A stretch of 64,000 nucleotides of DNA from Rhodobacter sp. TJ_12 (GTDB lineage Bacteria; Pseudomonadota; Alphaproteobacteria; Rhodobacterales; Rhodobacteraceae). Under the pieces are notes generated by a model that searched no databases, had not been told where the DNA came from, and saw only the letters and a list, made by a program, of their open reading frames with translations. The DNA lies in contig NZ_NRRD01000002.1 in NCBI RefSeq assembly GCF_020023995.1, forward strand, positions 248,001 to 312,000, in the 5' to 3' direction. Made by a program: the position numbers and the translations under genes. Positions 1 through 8,016 of this stretch are shown here, one piece after another (position 1 is the first letter of the stretch; every line of letters starts with the position of its first letter).

Positions 1-2
1 CG

Positions 3-329
3 GGCATCGGGCTTGGCGGCGCGGTGGCGATGCCGTTTTTGGCTGCGGTCTCGACGCCACTCTTCCTTGCGGGGCTTTTCCTGTGGGCCTTTGGCATTGA
101 GGGGATTTTTGGCGTTTCGCTCGCCCTTTTGGCGGACCGCTTTCGCGGTGAAGATTTGTTGCGTGCCAATCTCGCCTATGGTGTGGTCTATGCGCTTGGT
201 GCGCTGATCGGGCCCCTTTTTGCTGCGAACCTGATGCAGGCAATCGACCCGCAAGGCGTGTTCCTTGCCGCCGGGCTGATTTTTGCCGCGCTGATCGTCG
301 TGACACTCAGCTTTGGGAGGCGGCCATGA
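3..329 (+). CDS. MFS transporter, C-terminal fragment (5' end outside window)
   Basis: The reading frame is open from the first bases of the window and ends at 329, so only the last ~108 residues of a longer protein are seen. They form about three hydrophobic helices separated by short charged loops. An intracellular loop reads LLADRFRGED, resembling the loop between helices of the second half of major-facilitator permeases. The protein should sit in the inner membrane; its substrate cannot be inferred. Its stop overlaps the start of the following LuxR-type regulator gene (ATGA at 326-329), so the two are probably translationally coupled and may be functionally linked. Confidence 0.6.
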   Translation, partial: GIGLGGAVAMPFLAAVSTPLFLAGLFLWAFGIEGIFGVSLALLADRFRGEDLLRANLAYGVVYALGALIGPLFAANLMQAIDPQGVFLAAGLIFAALIVVTLSFGRRP

Positions 330-1069
330 AAACCCAGCCCCTGCTTGATCTGGCCGAGGCGATGGCGCAGGCCAAAGACCCGTTCGCCCCCTTTTCGAAG
401 TTTCTTGGGGCGCGCGGCGGGCGCGGCTTCTTTTACGGCTTCGCGGCGCTATCGACCGGCCTCGCCCAGATCCGCTCTGGCGAGGGGCTGCATTTCCGCC
501 ACAGCTACAGCCGTGAATGGGAGGATGTCGTCGGCCCGCAGGCGCTGATCGACAACGACCATTCGATCGAGGCGATGGATAATGGCGAACGCATGGTCGA
601 ATGGATGCCAACCGACTGTGCAACCTGGCTTGAAACACTCAGCCCAAAGCAGCGACGCCAGTTCGAGATCGAGGCCGATCTGGGCATGATCTATGGCACC
701 TCGCTTTTGCTCGATGGTCATCCGGCGGGCTTTTCCGGCATGGGGATTTGGATCGAAACGCAACGCTCCCCCGAAATGTTCCGGCGGGGCTGGAACAAAT
801 TCGGGGCCGAGCTGACAGCGGCTTCCAACCTGCTTGATGTTGCCGTGCGCGAGGCGCGGCCGAACCTGTTGGTGCGTTTGACCCCGCGCGAGATCGATTG
901 TCTGAGCTGGCTTGCGCATGGGCTGCGCCCCAAAGAGATTTGCTGGCGTCTTGGGATTTCGGAAAAAACCTTCGAGAAATACATCACCTCTGCCAAGGCC
1001 AAGCTGAAATCGCGCACCCGCGATCAGGCGTTGGCCAAGGCGGTGTTGCTGAAGCTGCTGCCGCTGTAG
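326..1069 (+). CDS. LuxR-family transcriptional regulator (autoinducer-binding-like N-terminus)
   Basis: The protein has 247 residues. The C-terminal ~60 residues form a LuxR/GerE helix-turn-helix beginning LTPREIDCLSWLAHG, with the recognition-helix region LGISEKTFEKYITSAKAKL, which should bind DNA. The N-terminal ~170 residues match the length and layout of the acyl-homoserine-lactone-binding domain of LuxR proteins (W and D residues around WEDVVGPQALIDND), but no ligand can be assigned. No luxI-type synthase is in the window, so this may be a solo regulator. The start overlaps the upstream transporter stop. It lies upstream of the putative RiPP locus but is separated from it by ~640 bp, so a regulatory link is only a possibility. 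Confidence 0.8.
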   Translation: MKTQPLLDLAEAMAQAKDPFAPFSKFLGARGGRGFFYGFAALSTGLAQIRSGEGLHFRHSYSREWEDVVGPQALIDNDHSIEAMDNGERMVEWMPTDCATWLETLSPKQRRQFEIEADLGMIYGTSLLLDGHPAGFSGMGIWIETQRSPEMFRRGWNKFGAELTAASNLLDVAVREARPNLLVRLTPREIDCLSWLAHGLRPKEICWRLGISEKTFEKYITSAKAKLKSRTRDQALAKAVLLKLLPL

Positions 1070-1713
1070 CCTTTGCGCGACATGGGGATTTTTCCCCAAT
1101 TGGGCGTGCGCGTCGGCTTTGTTAGCTCTGTCTTGCTGCGCAAGGGGAGAGTGGCCCCACGCGCCATTTTTCGAGGATGTTCCTGGGTTAAGTGCGCATT
1201 GGTCTGTCCCGTCACAATTTTCGTGGCGGCCGCCTTGTCAAACGCAAGCGTGGAGTGGTGAGCCTCGCACCACTGATGGCCGCGGGCGCTGTCGGAAACG
1301 CCAATGCCGCCGTAAGCGGCGCGGGCTGCGGCGCGCCTTTGGTCCGCCGGCCACCGCGGGGGCGCGCACGGAACAGACTCACGCGGCGGGGGTGGCATTG
1401 TGCCAGTTTTGCGAAGCGCGGTGTGACTTCGCACAGCCATGCAGCAGGTAAGGCGCCGACCGCCCATTTGCTGGGCGTCTCATCCCCCGTGACGCCGTTT
1501 TACGAAAGGGTCACGCCGGTCATCCTGCCGCCGGGGGGCATGCGTTTGCACGCCTATTTTCGGAATTTAAATCAGATGGTTGTCGCCAGATTGTGCGGCG
1601 CGGTGGCGCGAGGCAACACGTGTTGCGTGACCTTTGGTAGGGAAAAGCTCCGTTGACAAGTGGGGAGGCGTTGCACAGGCTTCTACCTGTAGTTGTGTTG
1701 TGAGATTTGAAAA
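1070..1713. other. 644-bp intergenic region upstream of the RiPP-like locus
   Basis: No open frame here has a convincing ribosome-binding site or recognisable product; the longer frames are low-complexity, Arg/Ala-rich translations of GC-rich DNA. A TTGACA hexamer at 1653-1658 could be a -35 element for the gene starting at 1714, but I see no good -10 at normal spacing, so the promoter is unresolved. The last ~100 bases are clearly more AT-rich than the rest, as expected of a promoter or leader. I see no tRNA or riboswitch fold. Confidence 0.4.
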
Positions 1714-2424
1714 ATGAAACGCTTCAAAATTAAAGAGCTCATCGTAAAACTTCCCACCGAAGGCTTCGATAAGACAGGCGAGTTCGATGGCAAAATTTGC
1801 AAGCAAGTGACGTTGTTGGAGTGTCCGGGGGGCGCAACCCGTGTGGACCCGGGACCGATTACCGATGGCCCCGTGGACCCCTGTCAACAAGTCACCCTGC
1901 TGAACTGTGCCAATCAGGCGACGCGGATTCAATGTGAGCTGACCCAAGTCCGAGAGCCTTGCCAACAAGTGACCTTGATTGATTGCGCGAATGGCGTGAC
2001 AAAGCAAACCTGCGACGGGCGGACGATGATCGTGGATTGCCAGCAGGTCACCTATCCCAATTGTAACGCCTCCGATGTCGGCGTCTTTGGAACCTTCTAT
2101 GGGCCGCGTTGCGGGTGCGGCGGTTGCTCGCCAATCCCCTGCACCAAAACCGAACCGACGACACTAGAAACCTGTCCGGTTACAGGCAATGCGAACGATG
2201 ATGCGGCGCTTTTCGTGGTCACGCGAGAGATTGATCGCATGCCGCTGGAATCGCTGTCTGTGCTGAAATCTCAATTGTCGGATGTCCTGCGTCGCACCGA
2301 AGAGGCGGAAAAGAAATATACGCCGTCTACCCCGCAAGAGTTGGATGCGGCAGAGGCCCAGTTGAAAGAGGCCCTGGCGGAAGTTGAGAAGCTTCGTGCC
2401 GAAATGAAAAACAAGTCCGAGTGA
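1714..2424 (+). CDS. Cys-rich tandem-repeat protein, putative lanthipeptide-type RiPP precursor
   Basis: The protein has 236 residues and matches no family I know by name. Residues 1-28 (MKRFKIKELIVKLP at the start) look like a RiPP leader. Residues 29-154 hold 15 cysteines and four copies of C-[KQ]-Q-V-T-x-x-x-C (Cys pairs 29/37, 57/65, 83/91, 109/117; period 26-28). Eight motifs place Ser or Thr exactly four residues before Cys: T33, T61, T70, T87, T96, T113, S139 and T150. That is the geometry needed for five-residue (methyl)lanthionine rings. A GCGGC-type segment lies at 133-138. Residues 160-236 are charged, Cys-free and predicted coiled coil, an unusual follower domain. The next two genes look like lyase and kinase/cyclase, which supports the precursor role. 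A structural Cys-rich protein is the alternative. The ribosome-binding site is weak. Confidence 0.6.
   Translation: MKRFKIKELIVKLPTEGFDKTGEFDGKICKQVTLLECPGGATRVDPGPITDGPVDPCQQVTLLNCANQATRIQCELTQVREPCQQVTLIDCANGVTKQTCDGRTMIVDCQQVTYPNCNASDVGVFGTFYGPRCGCGGCSPIPCTKTEPTTLETCPVTGNANDDAALFVVTREIDRMPLESLSVLKSQLSDVLRRTEEAEKKYTPSTPQELDAAEAQLKEALAEVEKLRAEMKNKSE
1798..2064 (+). repeat. Four tandem C-x-Q-V-T-x3-C protein repeats within the putative precursor
   Basis: The repeat units begin at 1798, 1882, 1960 and 2038, giving intervals of 84, 78 and 78 bp. Each encodes Cys-[Lys/Gln]-Gln-Val-Thr-[Leu/Tyr]-x-x-Cys. Units 2 and 3 also share a following C-A-N-x-x-T segment with a third Cys nine residues on. 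The DNA copies have drifted at synonymous positions, so the protein pattern is being conserved rather than a recent duplication being seen. Confidence 0.85.
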
Positions 2425-2431
2425 TTCTTGC

Positions 2432-3523
2432 ATGCAGGATGTTGCATTGCGGCCAGCCATTTGGGCGGCCGACGTTTTGCGGCAGGCTCTTATGGGGCAT
2501 GCCTGGGTTCGAACGGGTCCGCTTTACACCGCGCAACAGGCGCGTGATCTGGGGACAGAACTGCCCGATGGCTTTGTGGGGCTTGTGCGGCGCGAAGATG
2601 ATCGTGTCTTTGCCGTTGATGGGGATGGTTTCGCGCTTCTAGAGGCCCTAGACACCCCTAAGACTTTGGATCGGCGCGCGACTGATAAAAACCTTGTCAG
2701 GGCGATGGCAGAATTTGCCATGGACGGGGTCATCGCGCCGGCAAGCGCGAGCGCCGCAGCCCCGCGTTTTATCGAGATGTTGCCAAGCTTGGTTTCACCA
2801 AGCGCGCTGGACGCGGTGTCGCGCAATGTGCAGCGCTCCTATGAGGCGATCGACTTTGCCCTCGATTGGTCGGAGATTTTGGGGGAGAGCCTGTCGGCAA
2901 GTCTTTACGTTTACGGGCGCAGACAGCCCCACGACGGCGTGACAGGAGCCGATCTGGAGCATCTGGCCGCACAGATTGACAAATGGGCGGGCCTTGAACG
3001 GGTCATGGCGTCCGAATATTGGCAAGGTTGGCATGGTGCATTCGACAGCCCGTGCCGCCACAAGCTTTACGTAAGTGCTGATGCCTCTCCGGCGGGGCTT
3101 GCTGATGCGTTTGCCGCCTTGCCCGCGCTGCCGCGTTTGCGTGGCGCCAAAATCCCCGCGCAAGCGTATCACTATGGGCGGCCCGATTATTGCGTGCTTT
3201 ATTTGGCGGATGAGGCGGACGTGCCGATTTGGTCTGCGGCCCTGCGCGAGGCCCTGTCGCATATGGACGGTCTGGGGCTAAGTTTCACCACACCATTGGA
3301 TCGCAAGGGCGTTGTCTCGCTTGGCGTTGACCTGCCAGATGAGCAGGACGCTTCCCAAAGCCATCGCGCCCGTCAATCCGGGCTGATTGCACATCATATT
3401 CACGCAGCAACCCAAAATAATGCCACCCGGGACGACCGGAAGCATGAACTGCACTGGCGTTTGTTTCTGCACGGCTATCTGGGGGCGGGTTGCATTTCTA
3501 TCGAAGGGAATGGGGCACCGTGA
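2432..3523 (+). CDS. Putative stand-alone phospho-Ser/Thr lyase (HopA1-like) of the RiPP locus
   Basis: The protein has 363 residues and starts 8 bp after the putative precursor. The segment from about residue 205 to 310 resembles the HopA1/lyase proteins paired with lanthipeptide kinases: a KLYVSAD strand, a helix ending in AALPALPRL, KIPAQAYHYGRPD, then VLYLADEADV. In such systems the lyase removes phosphate from phospho-Ser/Thr to give dehydroamino acids. The basic residues in KLYVS, KIPAQ and YGRPD are candidate catalytic or phosphate-binding positions. The N-terminal ~130 residues are not recognisable. The assignment leans on remote resemblance plus context: the neighbouring synthetase has kinase and cyclase domains but no lyase domain. 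No signal peptide or membrane helix is seen. The stop overlaps the next gene's start. Confidence 0.45.
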   Translation: MQDVALRPAIWAADVLRQALMGHAWVRTGPLYTAQQARDLGTELPDGFVGLVRREDDRVFAVDGDGFALLEALDTPKTLDRRATDKNLVRAMAEFAMDGVIAPASASAAAPRFIEMLPSLVSPSALDAVSRNVQRSYEAIDFALDWSEILGESLSASLYVYGRRQPHDGVTGADLEHLAAQIDKWAGLERVMASEYWQGWHGAFDSPCRHKLYVSADASPAGLADAFAALPALPRLRGAKIPAQAYHYGRPDYCVLYLADEADVPIWSAALREALSHMDGLGLSFTTPLDRKGVVSLGVDLPDEQDASQSHRARQSGLIAHHIHAATQNNATRDDRKHELHWRLFLHGYLGAGCISIEGNGAP

Positions 3524-5964
3524 ACCAGATCGATCAGATTTCCGCTGTAGAAACCGCACCTGCCCTCTACCGCCTGCCGGATGGGGTCTTCTTTCGGCCT
3601 GCCACCCACTTGGGCGCAGAACACATGGCGGCGGTGAATGCCGCACCCGAAGATGTGATCTTGATGCGCAGGGGGGCGCGGGAACGCGACCAATTGATCA
3701 GTGCCGAGGTGGCGGATCTCTTGCGCTTGTTTTCGCAGCCTTTGACCATTGTGGATGCGGTTGTTCAATTCGCTGAACAAAGCGAAACCCCCGCCGAGGA
3801 AATCCTTGAAGAGGCTTTTCCGGCGTTTCAGTCGCTGGTTGAGCGGGGCTTCTTGGTTCCGGTCACCGAGACGGAAGAGGAACGTCCCACGACGCTGGAC
3901 ATTGGGACCGTTTTTGCTGAGCGTTATGAAGTTGCAGCGCTTCTGCGCAAGATGGAAGATACGGAAGTTTACCGCCTGCGCGCGATTGCAGGCACAGCAG
4001 CAGACACGGGCGCAGATCCAGCCCAAGGCGCAGATGCTGGGGCCGAACCGTCTGATTTCGTTTTGAAAATCTGCCATCGTGCCACGCGGCGTATGGTCAA
4101 CCTGATATCGCGCGAGGTGGCGATTTTAAAAGAGCTGGCGGATGCGGATTATTGCCCGACTTATGTCGAGCATGGCGTTCACGAAGACCGGCCCTTTGTG
4201 ATCATGACCTATCTGGATGCAGAGACGTCTCAATCCCTGACCGACCGCCTGTTAAACGCCGGCGGCCCCGAGGCGGTTGTGCAAATCAGCAAAAGGATCA
4301 TGTCGGTATTCGCGGATCTGGGGCGTCGCGGCATCATGCATGGCGATGTTCACCCCGGAAATGTCATGGTGTCCAAAGCGGGCGCTGTCTTCGTGATCGA
4401 TTTCGGGCAATCCCGTCTGCTCAAAGGCAAGCTTTCGCGCCATACGGCTGGGCGGGGTGCGGTTGACATCTATTACGAACCAGAGCTTGCCGCCGCCCTT
4501 GCCAAGGGGCAAGAGACCTTTCCGCCCGCAGTAGAGCAGGGGCAACAATTCACCGTTGCCGCGATGCTCTATCGGTTGTTGACCGGGCAGGCACATGTCA
4601 GGCTGCCCGCCTTGCGCAGCGAGCTTTTCCCTTTCTTGGCCGATCAAGTGTCGCGCCCGTTTCCGCAAAGTGTGAACCGGCGTGTTGCCAAGTTGGAGCC
4701 GGTTCTGAAACGCGCCTTGTCCAGCGCACCGGAAGAGCGTTTCCCAAGTTTCGCGGCTTTCCATAGCGCGTTTGACGAAGCGTTGGCGACGGAGGCGCCG
4801 CGATGCGTCGCGGGCCATGCAGAGCTGGCCAACCGCTATTTCGAAACGCTGAGCGCGCCCGATAAACGGTTTTTGTCCAATGGTTTTCTGGATCCTTGGT
4901 GCACGCTGAACAACGGGATGATTGGTGTGTCCTTCGCGTATCAAAGGCTAGCCGAACTTGGCTGGGCGCATCGGGGGCTTGCGTTGGCGGACGCTTGGCT
5001 GATTTGGGCAGAACAGATGGCCAGCGCGCCGCAGGCGTTCACAAGCCGCGACCGGGAAATCCGCTCCGACACGGTTGGCCGTGTCAGCCCCTTTCATACC
5101 GTGTCGGGGCTGCATTACGCCAGATCGTGCCTTGCCGCGCAAACCGGCGATGTCGCACTTTATGGCGAAGCGATTAAGGCCTTTGCCAGCAGCATTGATG
5201 CCCCCTGTCTCGAATGGGATCTGACGCTGGGCTGGGCCGGGGTCACCTTGGCGTTGGCTTTCATGGTCGCCAAGGGGCAAAAGGCCGGTTTCCCAGACAC
5301 GGCACTTTCCCCGGCCAAGGCACTTTTGCATGAACGCATCGCCAGACAGGAAAGCTGGTTGCAGGCACAGCCCGCACCCGCGGAACTAACCCGTGATGTG
5401 TTTTTGGGGGTTGCGCATGGCCCGCTCGGCCAACTGCATGCCGCGATTTTGGGGCATCAGGTCTTGGGCACCACGCCCGGGGACATTTGTGTTCAGCGCT
5501 TGGAACAACTGGCCGATTGCGCGGTGCGGATGGACGATATGGTGATCTGGCCCCGCATGGGGGGCGGGTTCAGCTATGGTTACGGGGTTCACGCCTATTC
5601 AAGCTGGTGTAACGGCAGCGCCGGTTTCGCCATGGTCTACAGCCACGCCGCAAAGGTGTTCGACCGGGCCGATTTTCGAGATATCGCGCTGGGCGCGGGC
5701 CTGCATGCGTTGCGCAATGACATCCAGTATCCGGATCTTTGCTGCGGCACGGCGGGGACCGCCTACGCCATGCTGTCTCTTTATCGGGCAACGGGGGACG
5801 CGCTTTGGGTAAGCCGTGCCCAAGATGCGGCCGATCGCGCCTTGGAGCATTCTCGGTCCTACGAACCAAGCGGTGCGCTTTATAAAGGGGAATTGGGCGT
5901 GATGTTGCTGCAACTAGACATCACAGACCCGGAAAATGCACGAATGCCCTGTTTTGAAATGTGA
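3520..5964 (+). CDS. RRE-like/protein kinase/LanC fusion, lanthionine synthetase-like
   Basis: I choose the GTG at 3520 (814 residues): it gives a GTGA overlap with the upstream stop and follows an AGGGA-type site. Residues ~20-120 resemble a PqqD-like winged helix, a likely leader-recognition element. Residues ~130-440 form a kinase: Lys in VLK (K183), the catalytic loop HGDVHPGN (H274-N281) and DFG at 294-296. The glycine loop is degenerate. Residues ~470-814 form a LanC-type cyclase barrel with AHG (H633), WCNG (C697) and CCGTAG (C741, C742). The CCG triplet gives a three-Cys zinc site as in ProcM-type cyclases instead of the usual Cys-His. It should phosphorylate and cyclise the Cys-rich precursor in the cytoplasm. 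It differs from class III/IV synthetases in lacking an N-terminal lyase domain and having an RRE-like one. Confidence 0.75.
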   Translation: MNQIDQISAVETAPALYRLPDGVFFRPATHLGAEHMAAVNAAPEDVILMRRGARERDQLISAEVADLLRLFSQPLTIVDAVVQFAEQSETPAEEILEEAFPAFQSLVERGFLVPVTETEEERPTTLDIGTVFAERYEVAALLRKMEDTEVYRLRAIAGTAADTGADPAQGADAGAEPSDFVLKICHRATRRMVNLISREVAILKELADADYCPTYVEHGVHEDRPFVIMTYLDAETSQSLTDRLLNAGGPEAVVQISKRIMSVFADLGRRGIMHGDVHPGNVMVSKAGAVFVIDFGQSRLLKGKLSRHTAGRGAVDIYYEPELAAALAKGQETFPPAVEQGQQFTVAAMLYRLLTGQAHVRLPALRSELFPFLADQVSRPFPQSVNRRVAKLEPVLKRALSSAPEERFPSFAAFHSAFDEALATEAPRCVAGHAELANRYFETLSAPDKRFLSNGFLDPWCTLNNGMIGVSFAYQRLAELGWAHRGLALADAWLIWAEQMASAPQAFTSRDREIRSDTVGRVSPFHTVSGLHYARSCLAAQTGDVALYGEAIKAFASSIDAPCLEWDLTLGWAGVTLALAFMVAKGQKAGFPDTALSPAKALLHERIARQESWLQAQPAPAELTRDVFLGVAHGPLGQLHAAILGHQVLGTTPGDICVQRLEQLADCAVRMDDMVIWPRMGGGFSYGYGVHAYSSWCNGSAGFAMVYSHAAKVFDRADFRDIALGAGLHALRNDIQYPDLCCGTAGTAYAMLSLYRATGDALWVSRAQDAADRALEHSRSYEPSGALYKGELGVMLLQLDITDPENARMPCFEM

Positions 5965-5974
5965 AAACCGCGCA

Positions 5975-6021
5975 CTCGCCCCAAGGCTATGATTTCAAGG
6001 CCCGGAATCCCTTGGGGCGAG
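5975..6021 (+). terminator. Strong hairpin closing the RiPP-like operon
   Basis: The arms CTCGCCCCAAGG (5975-5986) and CCTTGGGGCGAG (6010-6021) are perfectly complementary over 12 bp. An inner stem pairs GATTTC (5991-5996) with GGAATC (6004-6009). AT-rich sequence with T-tracts follows. It begins 11 bp after the synthetase stop, so it is a likely rho-independent terminator. Confidence 0.65.
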
Positions 6022-6369
6022 CGAATTTGATTTTGGCGGCGGCGCGTGGGGCGCGGTGCGTAAAGGCTCCGTGAAAGGGGCCTGTGATGTTGCGGCCCCG
6101 CCTGCGCGGCCTTTGGCAGGAAGGGAACGGCAGATCGCGGTGATGTCGGGCAGCGAAACCCTTGACTAAAATCTACACCCAACGTAAGAATCTGTTGTGC
6201 CCATGTGGGGGATTGTCTTCCTCTTGCCCAAATTCGTGGGGGTCGCCTACTCTTTTATAATTTGCCCTGTGCCGCACGCGCGAAAGCGAATGGCCCTGAT
6301 GATTGAACTTGCGTTTACACGACTGATGCCTGCCTTGTATCGTCACCTGACGTTAGAAAAGGAAAAGAC
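6022..6369. other. Intergenic region upstream of the MerR regulator
   Basis: About 350 bp with no supportable gene. A TTGACT hexamer at 6162-6167 followed after 17 bp by TAAGAA (6185-6190) is a possible but weak sigma-70 promoter. The ATG-initiated frames here are short and hydrophobic by chance and lack ribosome-binding sites. Confidence 0.35.
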
Positions 6370-6774
6370 ATGCCTGGCGCAGCGATGAAAATAGGAGAGC
6401 TTGCTAAGCGGGCAGGGGTCAGCCACCGCACCATCCACTATTATGAATCGCGTGGTCTGATTTCGCCAATGCAGCGCGAGGGGGCCTCGCATCGGATGTA
6501 TGAGGAAGAGGCTTTTCAGCGCCTAGAGAAAATCTCGGCCCTCAAGCATCTTGGACTGTCGCTTGAAGAGATCGAAGAGGTTCTTGATCTCTATTTCGAG
6601 GACACGCAGAGCCATCTTGCGGGCAAGAAGCGCGTGATCGAGATTCTCAAGGCGCAACTGGCCAAAACCGATGCGCAGATTGATGAGCTGGCGCAATTCC
6701 GCAGCGACCTGATCCGCAACATCCGCCATATGGAGCGTCTCTACGAAGACGCGCATTCGCCGCACTCTGCCTAA
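6370..6774 (+). CDS. MerR-family transcriptional regulator
   Basis: The protein has 134 residues. The N-terminal winged helix reads MKIGELAKRAGVSHRTIHYYESRGL, the hallmark of MerR proteins, followed by a long dimerisation helix (residues ~80-125). There are no cysteines in the C-terminal region, so a metal-thiolate sensor is unlikely; the effector is unknown. The ATG at 6370 is preceded by AAGGAAAAG at good spacing; the ATG at 6388 is an alternative start. The MFS pump gene 60 bp downstream on the same strand is the most likely target, either through autoregulation of the pair or through the short gap between them. Confidence 0.8.
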   Translation: MPGAAMKIGELAKRAGVSHRTIHYYESRGLISPMQREGASHRMYEEEAFQRLEKISALKHLGLSLEEIEEVLDLYFEDTQSHLAGKKRVIEILKAQLAKTDAQIDELAQFRSDLIRNIRHMERLYEDAHSPHSA

Positions 6775-6780
6775 ACAACA

Positions 6781-6794
6781 GGGGCATTCGCCCC
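6781..6794 (+). terminator. Small GC hairpin between the MerR and MFS genes
   Basis: GGGGC (6781-6785) pairs with GCCCC (6790-6794) across a 4-nt loop, followed by CTTTCC. It is short and could be an attenuator or weak terminator between regulator and pump genes. Confidence 0.3.
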
Positions 6795-6834
6795 GCTTTC
6801 CGCCCTAAATCTTCAGCTAACGTAAGGAAAAGAA

Positions 6835-7992
6835 ATGACGCTCCGTCACACGTCTCTTGTCGTCTTGCTGATGCTCACGGCGATAATCGTCGTCGGCCAG
6901 CTTTACATCACCATTCCCCTCACCGATGCCATTGCCGCCCAGTTTGCCACCGAACCGGCGCTTGCCGTGTGGTCAGGCACGGCCTTCGGCTTCGCCTACG
7001 CGGCCGGGTTTCTGCTTTGGGGCCCGCTGTCCGACCGGGGCGGGCGACGGCGGGTGTTGGTGCTCGGCCTTGTCTGCACCGGGGCGGTGACCGCCGCGTT
7101 AAGCCAGGCGCACGGGATCGAAGCCTTTCTCGCCGGGCGCGCCTTACAGGGGATTTTTGCCGCAAGTTTTCCCCCGGTGGCCCTCAGCCTGTTGGCAGAG
7201 GTTTTGCCGCCCGCCCGGCGTCCCTTCGGTATCTCTCTGATCAGTTTTGCCTTTTTGGCTGCGGCCCCGATCGCACAGGTGATTGGGGCGGCGCTTGCCG
7301 TGCCGCTGACCGCGTTCTTGCTTGTTCTGGCGCCCGCCTATGTGGCCATGGCCGCCGGGATCGCGCTGGTGCTTCCTGCTGCGCCTGCACCGGGCGCGGC
7401 CATGGCGGCGGCCCCTAACGGCGTGGGGCAAGGCTTGCTGAGAACGCCCCTTATCATGCTGAGCTGGGGCGCGGCGCTCACCGTGCTCTTTGGCTTCGTG
7501 ACGTTTCAGGCGGGTACCGCCGCGGGGCTTGGCGGCGGCTTTGATCCGCAACTCGTCCGCCTTGTCGGGCTGCCCCCGCTGGCGCTGAGCCTCTTTGCCG
7601 CCGCGCTGGCCAAACGCTTGGGCGGTCCGACCGTGCTGGCGCGCCTAGGTTTGGTCCTTGCCGCTGCGGGGCTTTTGCTGGCGGGGCTCTCTGGCCCGGT
7701 CACGTTGGCTGCGGCGGTTCTCGTCTCTGCCGGTGTCGGGCTTGTGGTGCCCGGGCTGATCGCAACGATTGCCGGTGCGGCCAGCAATGCCAACCGAGGC
7801 CTTGCACTGGCGCTTTATACCTTCTCGCTCTTTGTGGGGGCCAGCTTGGCGCCGCCAGTTAGCCGCGCGCTTGCGCCGCTGGGGCTTTGGTCGCTTTACG
7901 GGCTTGCGGCAAGTTTGCTGCTGGCGGCGGCTTTGGGGTTGTTTTGGGGGCAGCGCCGTCCCGCGCAGGCCCCGCAACCGATCCAAAATTGA
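6835..7992 (+). CDS. MFS transporter, drug-efflux-like
   Basis: The protein has 385 residues and about twelve hydrophobic helices, the usual size for a major-facilitator permease. The loop between helices 2 and 3 reads GPLSDRGGRRRVL, the conserved motif A of proton-coupled antiporters. An arginine in GRALQG of helix 4 is also typical of drug:H+ antiporters. It should act in the inner membrane as an exporter. The start is supported by GTAAGGAAAAG just upstream. It follows a MerR-type regulator, an arrangement common for inducible efflux pumps. The substrate is unknown. Export of the RiPP product from the upstream locus is conceivable but nothing shows it. Confidence 0.8.
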   Translation: MTLRHTSLVVLLMLTAIIVVGQLYITIPLTDAIAAQFATEPALAVWSGTAFGFAYAAGFLLWGPLSDRGGRRRVLVLGLVCTGAVTAALSQAHGIEAFLAGRALQGIFAASFPPVALSLLAEVLPPARRPFGISLISFAFLAAAPIAQVIGAALAVPLTAFLLVLAPAYVAMAAGIALVLPAAPAPGAAMAAAPNGVGQGLLRTPLIMLSWGAALTVLFGFVTFQAGTAAGLGGGFDPQLVRLVGLPPLALSLFAAALAKRLGGPTVLARLGLVLAAAGLLLAGLSGPVTLAAAVLVSAGVGLVVPGLIATIAGAASNANRGLALALYTFSLFVGASLAPPVSRALAPLGLWSLYGLAASLLLAAALGLFWGQRRPAQAPQPIQN

Positions 7993-8016
7993 GATATTGT
8001 GGAAAGGAGCTTCCCG

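Noticed and set aside
1192-1656. 154-codon frame in the gap before the RiPP-like locus
   Set aside because: Arg/Ala-rich, no ribosome-binding site and no family resemblance; treated as noncoding.
1798-2064. Repeats at 1798-2064 as a CRISPR-like array
   Set aside because: The repeat is at protein level with drifting DNA, has no identical direct repeats or spacers, and lies in frame within a coding sequence.
6197-6388. 63-codon hydrophobic frame upstream of the MerR gene
   Set aside because: No ribosome-binding site and overlaps the regulator start; chance frame in the promoter region.
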